DNA of 64,000 bases from Bidens hawaiensis. Its lineage: Eukaryota; Streptophyta; Magnoliopsida; Asterales; Asteraceae. The stretch spans positions 186,001-250,000 of the forward strand of contig JAIQDT010002839.1 of assembly GCA_021521415.1 (NCBI GenBank), read 5' to 3'. The stretch's first letter is position 1; every line of letters begins with the position of its first letter. Below, in pieces: positions 1 to 11,539 of the stretch. A program made the translations under genes and the position numbers. The notes under the pieces were generated by a model that was given only the letters and a program-made list of their open reading frames with translations, had not been told where the DNA came from and ran no database searches.

Positions 1-404
1 TGGCATGTTACCACTTGTTTAGATTTGGAGGATTGGAGTTGTAAAATGAATTAAAAATCATGCCTTTTATGTTATTAATTAAGAAGATATCGATTTATTG
101 ATATTTTTCTAGTTTTATGTTTGTTTTCTTAAAAGTATTGTTGTGTACTTTTTTTTTATCTTCCAATTGATTAGATATTTATTCTCTTATGTGATTATAC
201 TAACTTTAAGTGAAAGTTTAACAACTTTCTATGAAATTATACAATGAAGATTTAGTAGCTAGAAGAGAGAAATTATTTACAACTAACATTAACAATGTGG
301 TTTGCCCCTTTCACATGAACAAACTCATCTATTTCATAACACGTTGTCTAACCTGTGACATTCTTATATTTTAAGAAATAGTCTATAAACTAGGGTCATA
401 TTAG

Positions 405-490
405 ACACCCCTCTATACGCCCCGTATAGGGTTATACGAGGGGTTATACGAGCCCTATACGCCCCTCGTATAGCCTTATACGGTGCATAT
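405..490. repeat. TATACG-rich palindromic cluster
   Basis: Short inverted copies of CTATACG, CGTATAG and TTATACG alternate with C-rich or G-rich spacers over about 85 bp. Similar CCCTATACGAGC and GCGCATA words occur in the degraded copia LTR pair near 55.4-56.1 kb, so this may be a fragment of the same LTR family. That link is inference from short words only. Confidence 0.5.
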
Positions 491-1483
491 TGGTTGGTTT
501 TTTTTAGCAAAAAGGTGTAGGTATCCCTAGAATTCCCTATAAAATATCAGTTTGTACAAAGGTAGGGTTACAAAGGAAGAATAAACTTTAGTCTCGTAAA
601 TTGTGTGTACATCGCAAAATTTGCAATAAAAAATAATTTTGCAAGATCTAACTACGAAAAGCCTGATAGAGTATTTAACCTGTGTTTTTCAAAATATTTA
701 TATATATCTGACTAATATCTAATCTATACATGTCGCTATCAAAATTCCTTATCATATTTATAAAAAAGAAAATTAGAAAGCATGACTGAAAACACATTTT
801 TATATATCACACTCAAATCTTTTACACGTCAAGAGGAGAAATTACCAAAATTTAATCATGAGCATATTTTATCGAACCACACATGCATGTAGATTACACA
901 AGTTCTGTGTGCTCTGAGTTCGGTTTGGTTTAGATGGTACTTTATCTACCAAGGTACACTTAATATTTTTCGCAAGTATAACATTCTATTTCCCGACAAC
1001 TTCATCTTCTCAGACACCTGTCATAACATCACCCGATTCCAATCAAAGAATTGAGATAACTGCATAAACATTTGTATTTATTGCTTTAAAGATATATATA
1101 AGACGGTTATATAACTGTGTGATTGTCTCTTTTCTATCCCCTACTATATCTGACATGCGCAAAATACAAGTGATTATGTGTTGATTCATAACATTCAAAT
1201 GGGAACCACGAAAACTCTTAAGAACAACTTTTTTAAATAGGAGCCACATATGGGCCATCGAATATAAAAGAATACAAAAATCCCTAGGTAGAATTTATGT
1301 AACTAAGTGAAACAATGATCAGGCGTTAAAAGGACATAAGAAAATCATACTATGATCGATAACATCATAAATAAGTGTAACATTAAGAGTATAGTGTAAC
1401 CATAATCCATTGGCTATTACAACACACGTAGTATTGATGATATTTTAGTGTATTCATTCTTAGTATAATGTATGCATTAGGGA

Positions 1484-1559
1484 TTACACTAAATATGCTA
1501 TTAGTTATATACTAAAGTATATAACTAATAGTATATAACTAATAACATATTTAGCGTAA
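1484..1559. repeat. 28-bp inverted repeat (hairpin / possible MITE end)
   Basis: The arms 1484-1511 and 1532-1559 are reverse complements over 28 bp with two mismatches, separated by a 20-bp loop that is itself built from TATAACTAATA words. It could be a small foldback element or the end of a MITE. No target-site duplication was identified. Confidence 0.65.
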
Positions 1560-1560
1560 A

Positions 1561-1654
1561 GTCTTTCAATAAAGATGTGAATTGCGAGGGATTGGTCGAC
1601 GAAATATGTCTTTCAATAAAGATGTGAATTGCGAGGGATTGGTCGACGAAATAT
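1561..1654. repeat. 47-bp exact tandem duplication
   Basis: Positions 1561-1607 and 1608-1654 are identical over 47 bp and directly adjacent, immediately right of the inverted repeat. No mismatch is seen, so the duplication is recent or an assembly or slippage product. Confidence 0.9.
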
Positions 1655-3177
1655 GAATCGGAGGGGGGAAGTAACATAGCTTGATATTACAGTTTTATCT
1701 CAAGATGGGTGGGGGGAAGGTAGTACAACCCACAATATATAAGTCATGGCCCAAATGCTTCTTTCTAAACTATTTACACTCATATTTATCGTTCTCTTGA
1801 TTTTGAAATCCAAACATTATTAAACAACTTTTACCAAACCAAACTTCATTGCATTGAGTTGCTATAAATTATTGATGTTCATTTTCCTTATAATTTCAAA
1901 TGTATTCTGTCGACATTTACGTGTTACAGTTTCTACATGCCTAACCATTTAAGGGAGTTGACCAAATTATGTATATATAAAAAGAATCACTTATGACTGA
2001 ATCTATAAGATTGGTTTGTATTTATTAATTCAGTTTTTTCATTAAAAAAGAACAATGATTTTATATTGAGGTCATTTTTTTAAACATATTTAGGTCCATT
2101 TTTTAATATATAGTTTTTGCTAAAAAAAACAAATTGCAATTATCACTCTGTAGTTGAGTGATAACAAGAGACTGTTTAATTATTTTTCAATTTTCATATA
2201 AAAAAAATAATACGAAGATAAAATAATAATATATATCATGGAAAGCATGTTCAAGAATATGAGCCATTTATGTTGTTTTAAGTGTGTGATCTTTACCTTT
2301 TCACGACAAACAGTTGGGTTTATGTAAATTGTAAAAAAAGATAAATTAAAATCATATAAAGTTTTTTGTTTTATTATTTAGAGGTGTGCAACTTATTTTT
2401 ATTTCTTAAAGGTAAAACCTTTTTTATGCACTTGAAAAAAGACTTTTACAAGCCATGAAATCCTAGTGAGCAGGGGGGCATGCACATGTGATACCCCAAT
2501 GTGTAATGCACATAGAAATCCATCATCGCATGATAAATTATGTTTGGGGAGACGGTGATTATCTTCATTGATGAATTTATCTGTGGTGAAAGCCGCTCGT
2601 TTTATATTGATATGTCAGTATATCACTTAGCTAGTCATTTTTATGATACACGGTTTATTACCTTTAGTTAACTAATGAAAGTTCAATTAACTCAAATAGA
2701 AAATTGCATCACGTTCATTGAATTTTATAAATTTCCGCTAAATTTAGTTTACATTTTGTCTTGTTTATGTTTGTCAATAAGGAAACATATGCTTAGTATG
2801 TTCGTCAACGACGATACATACACGTATGATTTCATACGGTAAACAATATATACTTTATAAATCTGATTGATATTCGTGTAACATGTATAGTTTTTACATT
2901 TTAGTTTCAACTAGATCTATGGCAAATTTTTTTGTATTTGTAATTTGTATTTTACATGTAGCCATTAACCATGTTCATTCATATATCACATTAATTAACA
3001 TATTTTTCTGGTAAAACACTTATTACCCCTACCAAACATTTCATATTTTAAAACCGAACCCGTGTGGGAAAATCACAAAAATCATGTTTTTTTATTTATT
3101 TATTCAAGAAAAAAATAAAAGAAAAACAGATTTACTATTTTACATAAATAACCTCATATATACAAAAGACAACCAAT

Positions 3178-3430
3178 GGGCTTTAGCTCAATTCAACCGG
3201 CATCGGAGGTCGGCGAAGTGAAAATTCGGGCCAGAGACCACAAGGTCTCAAGTTTGAATCCGTTTGCAGTCGAATTTTATCACAGTAAGACTTCAGACAA
3301 CGGGTTTTTTTCTGAACAGAAGATGATAGGTTTAGGCCATCCAACGCCATTTACAATCACGGACGTTGTCTTTTGTCATTAGGTTAACCCGAATAGCCGT
3401 GCTTTATTCGTTGGTCGTTCAAAGAAATAT
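3178..3430 (+). mobile_element. tRNA-derived SINE (probable)
   Basis: The sequence opens with a box-A-like TTTAGCTCAAT at 3182-3192. About 60 bp downstream is a box-B-like AGTTTGAATCC at 3251-3261, the split internal RNA polymerase III promoter of a tRNA head. The body is non-coding and ends near an A/TA-rich stretch at about 3425-3436. Length (about 250 bp) and layout fit plant SINEs. The open frame at 3176-3382 lies inside it and is not a gene. Exact ends and TSD were not resolved. Confidence 0.55.
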
Positions 3431-3762
3431 ATATACCCAAGACGACAGATGTCTAACATTTCTTTACTAGTTACCAACTTACTATACATAATTTATCATT
3501 AAAATTTATAAGAATTGTTAAAAAATAACAAACTATTTCACAATTGATATATTAAACTGAAAAATATAGTTTGACACTTGACCCACGGATTTTTTGATTT
3601 CAACCATCGTCATATCGTTGTCCCAAAGTCGAACATCAGATTTCTTTTAACTTAAAAAATAATAACAATTTGCTTTAAATAGTAAGAAAAGGCCAACATT
3701 AGATGGGCCCACAATAGTAACACACCACCTATACCCCACCACACGGAATCTATGATCTTCAC

Positions 3763-3770
3763 TATAAATA
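3763..3770 (+). promoter_or_regulatory. TATA box of the DUF1685 gene
   Basis: TATAAATA lies 76 bp upstream of the ATG at 3846. It would place a transcription start near 3795 and give a short 5' UTR. Confidence 0.55.
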
Positions 3771-3845
3771 TCACTTCACAGAACACTTTCTCCATAACAA
3801 TAATATTAGCATACAACCCTAATTCCCTCCGGTGGTTCATTTCCA

Positions 3846-4640
3846 ATGGAAAACCCAAAGCACCCTCTTCCAATTCTCTTCAAAAACCAATCCTGGTCGG
3901 CCGACACCCACCGCGACAAGGAATGGGAGAAGTTGAAGCTCAAACAACGCCGCCGGAACTTACACCGCCGCAGCATGAGTGCCAATGCTGCATCGGAATT
4001 TGACGTCACTGATGATGACATCAAAGAGCTCCAAGCTTGTTTCGAGCTGGGGTTCGGCTTAGATCCGTCAAACGAGTTGGATCCGAAACTTAAACGAGCT
4101 TTTCCTGCTCTTGAGCTTTACGCGGCCGTTAATCGTCAGTTGATTAACGGCCGCGATCTTTCTAGGTCGTCGTCGATGGACTCGGGTTATTCTTCCAGCT
4201 CATCCAGTGCGTCTACCCGCCCCATTGTTGATCCGAGTACGATATTAATACTTTTGACAACTCAGCCTGAATTTTTGAAAATATATGTATATACATAGAT
4301 ATGTATTAAAGTTTTAAATTAATAACTAATAAATAACAAAAGTTCAATTTTTTTAAACCCCAATAGCAATAAGTTTTTCATTTATTATTATTATTATTAC
4401 AATTATAGTTGATTTTCAAAAGAAATATATATATATATATATATATAGGGCCTATTTTTGAGTACCAAATGGTCTTGATACTGAATTTTGATAGGTTTTT
4501 GTTTTAGATGAATAATTTGTTTGATTTTTGTAGGTGATGATCCGAAAATGGTGAAGATGAGATTAAAGAGATGGGCGCAGGTGGTTGCTTGTTCAGTTCA
4601 TGAGGCTTTCACGCATCCAACGATAGAATCTGCAGAATAA
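3846..4640 (+). CDS. DUF1685-family protein, two exons
   Basis: Exon 1 is 3846-4236, a 297-bp GT-AG intron is 4237-4533, and exon 2 is 4534-4640. The spliced frame is 165 residues and ends in TAA at 4638-4640. The intron begins GTACGATATT and ends TTTTTGTAG. The first exon has a basic N-terminal segment and then an acidic region, DDDIKELQACFELGFG, followed by PALELYAAVNRQ and a serine-rich tract. Exon 2 gives DDPKMVKMRLKRWAQVVACSV. The ELKxCxELGFGF-like block, the PALEL block and the C-terminal RLKxWAQxVAC block are the signatures I associate with plant DUF1685 proteins, whose biochemical role is not established. A TATA box lies upstream, and AATAAA-rich sequence after 4640 can serve polyadenylation. 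The length is on the short side for the family. A second in-frame ATG exists downstream, but the one at 3846 is the first. Confidence 0.8.
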
Positions 4641-7600
4641 ATAAACATGAACCCAGTTCTTGTGAAATGTGGGTGTTTTCTAGGGTTTTGAAAAAAAAGT
4701 GAAAGAATTCACCAAGATTCTATGTATTTTAATGTAATAAATAAATAAATAATAATTATTGATCATACATCTTTCTTTCAGTATTTAATTAGTGTTTATT
4801 TTATTTTATTATTTATTTATTTTGGGTTTTTGGTTTTAATTCTTAAGTACACAAATGAACAATGAAGGCATTACAACATGAAATATCAAAATCAAAGGAC
4901 GAGGTAGTTAAAAGCATGTTTTAAGTTGAAAGAAATGCATTTTTGTTGCTTGAAATCTCAATAATCACTTTTGAGATGGCGTTTAGTTTTAATTAATTAT
5001 GATTACTAAAAACTAATAGACAAGTTATCGTAAAATGAGGATTGCATTCAAGTGAATATGTGCTTATATGTATGAGTTTAGGACACTTATTTAAATAAAT
5101 TCTTTGATTAGTTTTTCGATATGTTACGATTTGATGATGTAAAATAAATCATATTCTAGATATTTTTTAGTTCGTCACATTGATACTTATCGTGATAAAC
5201 ATAAAAGATACATCAATAAAGGCTGAAATTGATGAGCGACTTAAATTTGTACACAAGTACACCTTTTTCTTCGCAAATGTGATAGTAGGTATGATGAGGT
5301 CGGGTTACCAAAAATATCATATATTGTTTTGTTATGCCGACAAAGATTTGGATTCCTCTTCATGTTGTTTTGTTATACGCGGATACATATATAGTCGTAA
5401 TAAGTTACAAAAGAAGAATTACGAATCAATAACGTTATTTGTGCTCGATTTGAAATCAGGAGGTGATTCTTGGAGCAAATTGTTGGTGCACAACTACAAG
5501 AATGTAATTTGATACTAATTATGTCGAATAGAGATTAGTTAATAGTTTTTTCAAAAATCTATGTATTAGCAGTTACACATATTTGTATCGATATATTGGT
5601 TCTTAACTTCTGATATATCATATTCCTAAAGATAATTAAACCAGAATAGTTATCTATCTCTATCTAATTATTGTTATCTCTATATAAGTTAGTAAATTTT
5701 GGACTTTGATAATTATTATCTATTATTTATTGCATGTATAAAGCATTTAACAAAGCACAAGGATAGAATCAATTTCCGTTTTCTCCATTTTGAATATTTT
5801 GTCACTTGCTTTTAATTGAGAATATTTTGAATATTTGGTTTTCAAAGTTCAAACAACAAAAATAAATGTTCAACGTCATTAGTTTTTAATTTTGTCACTT
5901 GTTTTCTGTTATTTGTTTGAAAGCTAAACATAAATTTAAATTAATATTCACTTTTAGTGGATATATTAGCAATTTCTATCTACATATTTGAGCTCTTTAT
6001 CATATTGCTAAAGGTAAGTTAGAGTATCACTTTAGTTAAGAGTATTTATAATTAACTTGTATAATAATAATTTTAGATATATATGAAGGCATATATATGA
6101 ATCGGGATGCACATAAAAACATTCAACAACAATATTGTAGTTTGTTTTCTCCTTCTAACTCTTTCATGGTTTATTTGTTCTATTTACGTCTTTCCCGTCC
6201 GTATGCCTATTTTAGTAGAGGGTCTAAAAGAGAAGTTCACTGAAGTTCACTGATATTCCAAAATAGAATTTTGGACCTAGAGATATCATATACATAGTAA
6301 AAAAAAATTGCACTAATTTTATACTTCATCAACATAGTTAGGGGTAGCATAAGCCCTTCATACATCCTCCCATGTCTATTATAGGGCTATCGATCTGGTT
6401 GAATTGAAAACCTAAACATACTTAAAATTGTTTAACCCGTATATAACATGTGTAATTCATTTATCTAGATGAGTTAAATGAACCGACTAGAATTAAACAT
6501 GCCATAATCAAGTTGTAAACTAGTTATAAACTTGAAGTCAGCATGTAAAGGGGTAATGAATAGGGATGACAAACGAGCCCGAACCCGACGTGTAAACCCA
6601 AAACCCTCGCGAATGATATTCAGGTATAGGACCGGGTGTAGGGTTGTTTTTATACATTTTAGCGGGTATGAGATGGGCACCGTATTAGGCGATACCTAAC
6701 CCGAATAGATGAAACCTACTTATCAGTTAATTTGAACTCATATTCGTAAGCATTTTCTTTCTTTTCTATTTCCATTTCATCATTGGAATATGGTAACCTA
6801 CTAATTTACTAATTTTTAGTTTTATATATCTAATTTTCTCAGGTCATAAAGTTATATAAAAGTTAAAACAGTAAGAAATATATTTCAGGATCCAAACAGG
6901 TCGATAACTTAAACTAAGGGTACATCTGTTACCTCAACACATAGCTGACGAGTATTGGGTCACTAATATGAGACACAATTTTGCAATCAGATATCAGATT
7001 GAGATAACCAATATCCATCTAACGTCATCCTTAATCGTACACTTACAAAAATATACTTTGTTCTGAAATTTAATTGCATGTTTGACACATCGAGATGTAT
7101 AACTACGCGGGTCAAACATTTATCAATCCAAACAAAGCATGCTTAAATATACAAATTAATCTAAACACGTGTTTATTACATAAGTTAGACTTGAAGACTC
7201 AAAACCTAATTATTTAAATGTCACTTTCATGTTGCATTTAGAATCTCATAAAGAATTAACACCCATATATAGTTAATTAACTTAATGTTATAACTTCATA
7301 ATTTAGGTAAATTTACGGATATCCCAAAATAGATCGACCTTGATGCTTAAAGTATATATTATGATACACCAAAAAGGTAAAAGGAGCAAATTTTTAAATA
7401 TAAAAAGTGAAAACTAATGTTGTTCAACACAAGAATCACTTCGATAGTCACATGAAAATAGTTGCCACAACACGTTTTTATATTTTGTCTTCAAACAATG
7501 AACTTAGGAAAGGTGACAATCAAATTATTAATTTTCTACTTTTCAAGACAGTTACGTAATATATCACATGATTTTTCAATTCACCATCATAAATAAAATT

Positions 7601-8261
7601 TTAAAATATCAATCAAACTAGTTAAATATCTTTTATTAACCTTTTCTTTTTTCCTTTTTTTTTCTAACTAAAGGCATGAAATTTAACTCGTGTCGTAAGT
7701 ATTTACCTTTTTGAGATCAAAATGGAAGATACGTCATTGGAAGTTTCGTTTTTTCCTTGTAAACAATAGAAAACGAAAGTAAATAAAATATATCTAACAT
7801 TAATATATTTTGAAGGTGTTTACATTCGTAAATCGTAAAAAAACAAGGGAAGAAAGATTCAAATGAAGTACTTTTACATACCGTTATAATTTTCAATTGA
7901 TGCGTGCTTTTTTAACGGTCATTTTATGTAATAAAACATAAGGGGACCAACCAGCAAGCAGCTAGCCCTCATAAAGTTACGTACATCCAACATTAATCAC
8001 ACCAAACTAGAATACACGAAAATACAACATAGATCAAAACGAAAATTTACACCAATCCTCACCTTTACATAACAATTCGGATTTTTCGTATTAATAAAAA
8101 ACTTACATTTATTAGTATTTAACTTGGTTTAGCTTATTTCATATTCTCAATGAAAGAATAAATATATGAATTTATATATTTATATATGGTCATATTGTCA
8201 TTTATATAATAATATATCAAAATAATTAAATTATATCTTATTATTATATTAGCTAGGTAAT
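4641..8261. other. AT-rich intergenic DNA, no gene seen
   Basis: 3' UTR and polyadenylation signals of the DUF1685 gene occupy the first 100 bp or so (AATAAATAAATAAATAATA from about 4736). An open frame at 5180-5512 has no recognisable domain and does not start with a convincing ATG. Around 6560-6700 there is a GC-richer patch with GAGCCCGAACCCGACG words, of the kind seen in decayed hAT-type elements. I see nothing else. Confidence 0.6.
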
Positions 8262-8606
8262 TGTTGATGAATCAATTACCCTTACTTGCTAATCAAGAGT
8301 TTCCTATTGGATGTATATAAATATATGGAGAGATTAATTAACATCATAACATAACCCTAAACACACATAACAAATTTGTGACTCTCTCTCTCTCTCTCTC
8401 TCTTCATAATTTCGGTTTCATCAAAGAACCATAATCCCCATCAATAATATACATCATAAAGAGGAACTTAACCAAGCTGACAATTATGTCATTTGGATCA
8501 TTCTAATCAGTCGTGGCTACTCTATATGTTGTAACAGGTATGTTTTAGTTATATGTTTATCATAATATTCATGTTTTCCGTTACCAACGTGAATAACTGA
8601 TCAACA
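8262..8606 (+). mobile_element. Degraded Ty1/copia LTR with adjacent primer-binding site
   Basis: The 345-bp segment begins TGTTGATGAATC and ends ACTGATCAACA, giving TGTTGA/TCAACA inverted termini. It contains a TATA-like TATATAAATATATGG, and a (CT)n run near 8384-8402 in the transcribed part. Directly after it comes TATGGTATTAGAGCAATG at 8607, a one-base variant of the initiator-Met primer-binding site typical of copia elements. This is therefore a 5' LTR whose internal region has been lost. Confidence 0.7.
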
Positions 8607-9237
8607 TATGGTATTAGAGCAATGTTGGTTAATCAATTTCTTCATGTTTCCCCTAAATCTAGATCTGAACCGGAAGACATGAACTAAAATTTGATAAATC
8701 CTAATTCTGCTTTTTATTATCATTATTTTGAACTTAGTGAATTCTAGTTTTATATAAAATTTTAAAAGTTGTATAACCGATTTCACATTAAAACCTTGTT
8801 AAAAATTTATGTTTTTTTCGCTAATGTTCTCATGTTCATCATGGGTTTATTTTTATTTTTTTGAAAATAATACATATTTTGGTTAGAATTCTTATTATGA
8901 TTGTGTTTTTCTTAAAATATTGGATAACAAATCTCTAAAGATTTTTATGAATTTTGAATAATTATTAAGGATATAAATATCGAAATTAAACAAATATTTG
9001 AAAATAAATTTAATCCAAAAGAATTTGAACCAGAATATTATTACCTTAAATAATTTTGGATTTTAATGCTTACCGACATCTCACAAAACTAAGATTTCAT
9101 CAAAACCGAAATCTTATTAAAACCGAGATCTCATTAAAAATAGAAAACTTATTAAAAACCCGAAAACCCTTGTTTCAGAGAAAAAAATAAATTTCATGAG
9201 CAGTTGATTTGCTATTAACTAATTAATGTTTTGTAAA

Positions 9238-9240
<3 letters not shown>
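8607..9240 (+). mobile_element. Decayed internal leader of the same copia remnant
   Basis: This begins with the primer-binding site and then has about 600 bp of AT-rich non-coding sequence. It includes repeated phrases of the form AAAACCGAAATCTTATT / AAAACCGAGATCTCATT at about 9100-9150. No gag, pol or second LTR follows; the remnant ends in a (TA)n tract. Confidence 0.45.

Positions 9241-9280
<40 letters not shown>
9241..9280. repeat. (TA)n microsatellite
   Basis: A pure TA dinucleotide run that forms the left flank of the inverted-repeat element at 9281-9870. Confidence 0.95.
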
Positions 9281-9282
<2 letters not shown>

Positions 9283-9868
9283 TAAAGGATGAAATACAAT
9301 AATCCTTTATCGTACATTACGTACGCGACATTTCACACCGTTGATTTTCAAAAACCCAAAATCACAATTACACTTATCTGTCTGTCCATCTCCCTCAATC
9401 CATCTCCACCACCCCTCACCGACATCAGCACACCTCCTTCACCTCCGCTCACCGGCGCCATCAACACTCTTCGTCACCATCATCGCCGTCGACAACGAAA
9501 TCATCGGAAAAACGCAAAACTCATCACAGGTTTGTTAGTTAATTGAAATTGAAATTGAAGCCATTTGATCAGTTAATCTTTGAAATCGATTCAATTAATC
9601 ATCAATTTGAAGCTTCAATCGATCAATTTTGAGTTCTAAATGATGGGTTTTTGACATTGAACGTTTAAGATTTGAACGTATTAGCTGAACGTTTAAATTT
9701 TGACTTGAACTTTTAAAGGTTTGAATACATTAGCTGAACGTATTAGCTAAATGTTTAAGTTTCTGCCTGAAATTTTAAAGGTTTTGAACGTTTTATCTGA
9801 ACGTATTAGCTGAACGTATGTCGCGTACGTAATGTACGTTAGGCGATTATCGTACGTTAATCTTCCCT

Positions 9869-9870
<2 letters not shown>
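9281..9870. mobile_element. TIR-bearing non-autonomous element inserted in a TA tract
   Basis: The ends are imperfect terminal inverted repeats of about 55 bp. The core CGTACATTACGTACGCGACA near 9310-9331 has its reverse complement near 9817-9838. Outer parts GATAAAGGATGAAATA and TTAATCTTCCCTTA are diverged copies of each other. The interior has a C-rich segment (9360-9540) that can be read as a proline-rich frame, then a tract with recurring GAACGT and TAGCTGAACG words. It sits between TA and GT microsatellites. Superfamily is unresolved; there is no transposase. Confidence 0.6.
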
Positions 9871-9873
<3 letters not shown>

Positions 9874-9899
<26 letters not shown>

Positions 9900-9900
9900 A
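9874..9900. repeat. (GT)n microsatellite
   Basis: Run of about 12 GT units following TATAT. It marks the present left limit of element 1. Confidence 0.95.
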
Positions 9901-9930
9901 TAAATTTTACAAAACATAGATTAGCTTAAC

Positions 9931-11530
9931 TTGAATGACTTTGTTGATATACACTTCTTAAAGATCCACTTTCCGAGATTTGCAAATTCACCAATGAAGA
10001 AATCCAGAGAATCTCCAAATGTTTCCCCTGAAGGAACAATGTTTAGAACGTACGACTCCCGATTAAGGAGCGATTGTGTTTCTTCTTATTGGGTTTGTTT
10101 TCCGGCACTCCCATTCCTTCTTGGTTTTTCGTATCCGTTTCCCGACCTTACAACTACCTTCTTTTCCTTCACCGGTCTCAGCTATATCCAAGCCATGCCG
10201 ATGATGTGGAGGACTTTGCATACCCTTGAGAGACTGATTATAGAGCAAGATCTTGATTTCAATCTTCCAGCCCTTTCTTACTTGTATAGCCTCGTAACTC
10301 ATGGTTCTAGTAGATTTCTCTTCAAAAGTAAACCCTTTCAGCCTCTACCAATCAACAAGACCACTCACAACGACCAAAGTTGGAAGAACCAGTTCTTTTT
10401 CGTTTTAAGAGACAGTATCCCAAAAGGGAATTCATTACCATCTCGCTGGATCCTGAAGGGTAGGATAGTGGATCCAGAGGATAGGTGATACTTGTTTTAT
10501 TAATTGACTAACCGCATGCTTGTTGTTTCTTGTGCAGTATCCAACTTCTCAGATCTTGCTGCTGATCCAGACGGTGTTAAAAAGGCGAAGGTGTTCCTGT
10601 CTCTGGATCCTTTTGATAGGACTTTCAAGACTGTTGTTGAAGAGGTAAGTGATTTGGATGAGGAAACTGCAAGTTCTTCTGAAACGATGTCCAGGAAGTT
10701 AGAATTTATCCCTTGATCATAAATTTAGTAAATAAGGAATAATAAATTATAAAGAACTTATCTTTTTATTTTTTATTTTTTTTGGCAGGCGCACAGAATC
10801 CTTATCCAAGCCTTCCAGGAATTTGCTAGGTCAATTCCAACTGGAAGATGTCGACAGCCTCATCTCATCTCGTTCTTCTGAGAAAAAGCCGATGAAAAGC
10901 TCCAACCTGGCCCCTCAGAAGACCATGACTACTCGTTCCAAGGACAGCATGAAGAGAAAAAGGGACCCTGACGTGGAAGTCCACAGTGCCTAGGATGTGT
11001 TTGATCAGCTCTCGAAGGTAAGGATCCTTTGTCGACAAATACAAATGGTTTGACTATCTTATTAATTCGCTTTCTTTCTACAGGCCCTGGCCAGCTTCAA
11101 GGCTCTGTATGATGAGAACGTGGCCAACACCGAGAGAGAACTGACCAAGTATCAGGCCGGGATATCCCTAAAGGATAAGCTGATCATGGAACTTCAGACT
11201 AAGAAGGGCACCCTGGAGGATAAGCTGGCTCTTGCTGACATCCAAGCTCAGGAGCAAGTGGTTGAGGTCACCGAGCAGGACAAGGTGTGGGCTAGCAAGG
11301 CGGTTCTCACAGCCAGGATCAAGATGGCTGCAGAGGCTGAGGATCTTAACTTCGATAGGTCCACTTGGAATGTGGATATGTGGGAGAAGGCATTGGCTGG
11401 CTTTGGTGAAGAGAGAGAGGATGCAGGGACTGAGAAGAGGATCGAGGATGCTGGGACGAGCGGGGTTAAGGATGATGTGTTGGAGGTCAAGGAGGCTGGT
11501 GAAGGTACTGGTGATGTGGCTAAGGAGTAG
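9931..11530 (+). pseudogene. Antisense ORF of element 1 (putative gypsy-type transposon protein family), broken
   Basis: This reads opposite to the pol genes of element 1, between pol and the lost 3' LTR. The first block (to about 10466) contains GFSYPFPDLT, SYIQAMPMMWRT and HGSSRFLFKSKP. Its homologue in element 2 lies on the other strand at 51978-52298 (SYAQTMPMVWRT, HGSSRYLLKIKS). A donor AAGG|GTAGGATAG at about 10458 and the acceptor CTTGTGCAG at 10536 frame intron 1. A second block (about 10537-10645) reads DLAADPDGVKKAKVFLSLDP. A third block carries an in-frame stop near 10991. The last exon, 11084-11530, starts after TTTCTTTCTACAG and encodes a coiled-coil acidic tail. I recognise the first block as the family known as putative gypsy type transposon (Transposase_28); the function is unknown. 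Antisense genes in this position are known from Tat-clade elements such as Grande. Confidence 0.6.
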
Positions 11531-11539
11531 CTGGCGCAA

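Larger units (their letters stand above)
1..3177. other. AT-rich intergenic DNA, no gene seen
   Basis: No open frame here has plausible codon usage, a splice pattern or a recognisable motif. The stretch is AT-rich and holds a TATACG-rich palindromic cluster (405-490), a 28-bp inverted repeat (1484-1559) and a 47-bp exact tandem duplication (1561-1654), listed separately. The rest looks like decayed transposon and neutral sequence. Confidence 0.7.

Noticed and set aside
1043..1258. 71-codon minus-strand frame
   Set aside because: AT-rich, no motif, no context; chance open frame.
5180..5512. 110-codon open frame in the left intergenic region
   Set aside because: No convincing ATG, no domain, AT-rich codon use like the surroundings. 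It could be a very old transposon remnant but cannot be supported.
6560..6700. Possible hAT-type MITE with GAGCCCGAACCCGACG words
   Set aside because: No clear inverted ends or duplication could be found.
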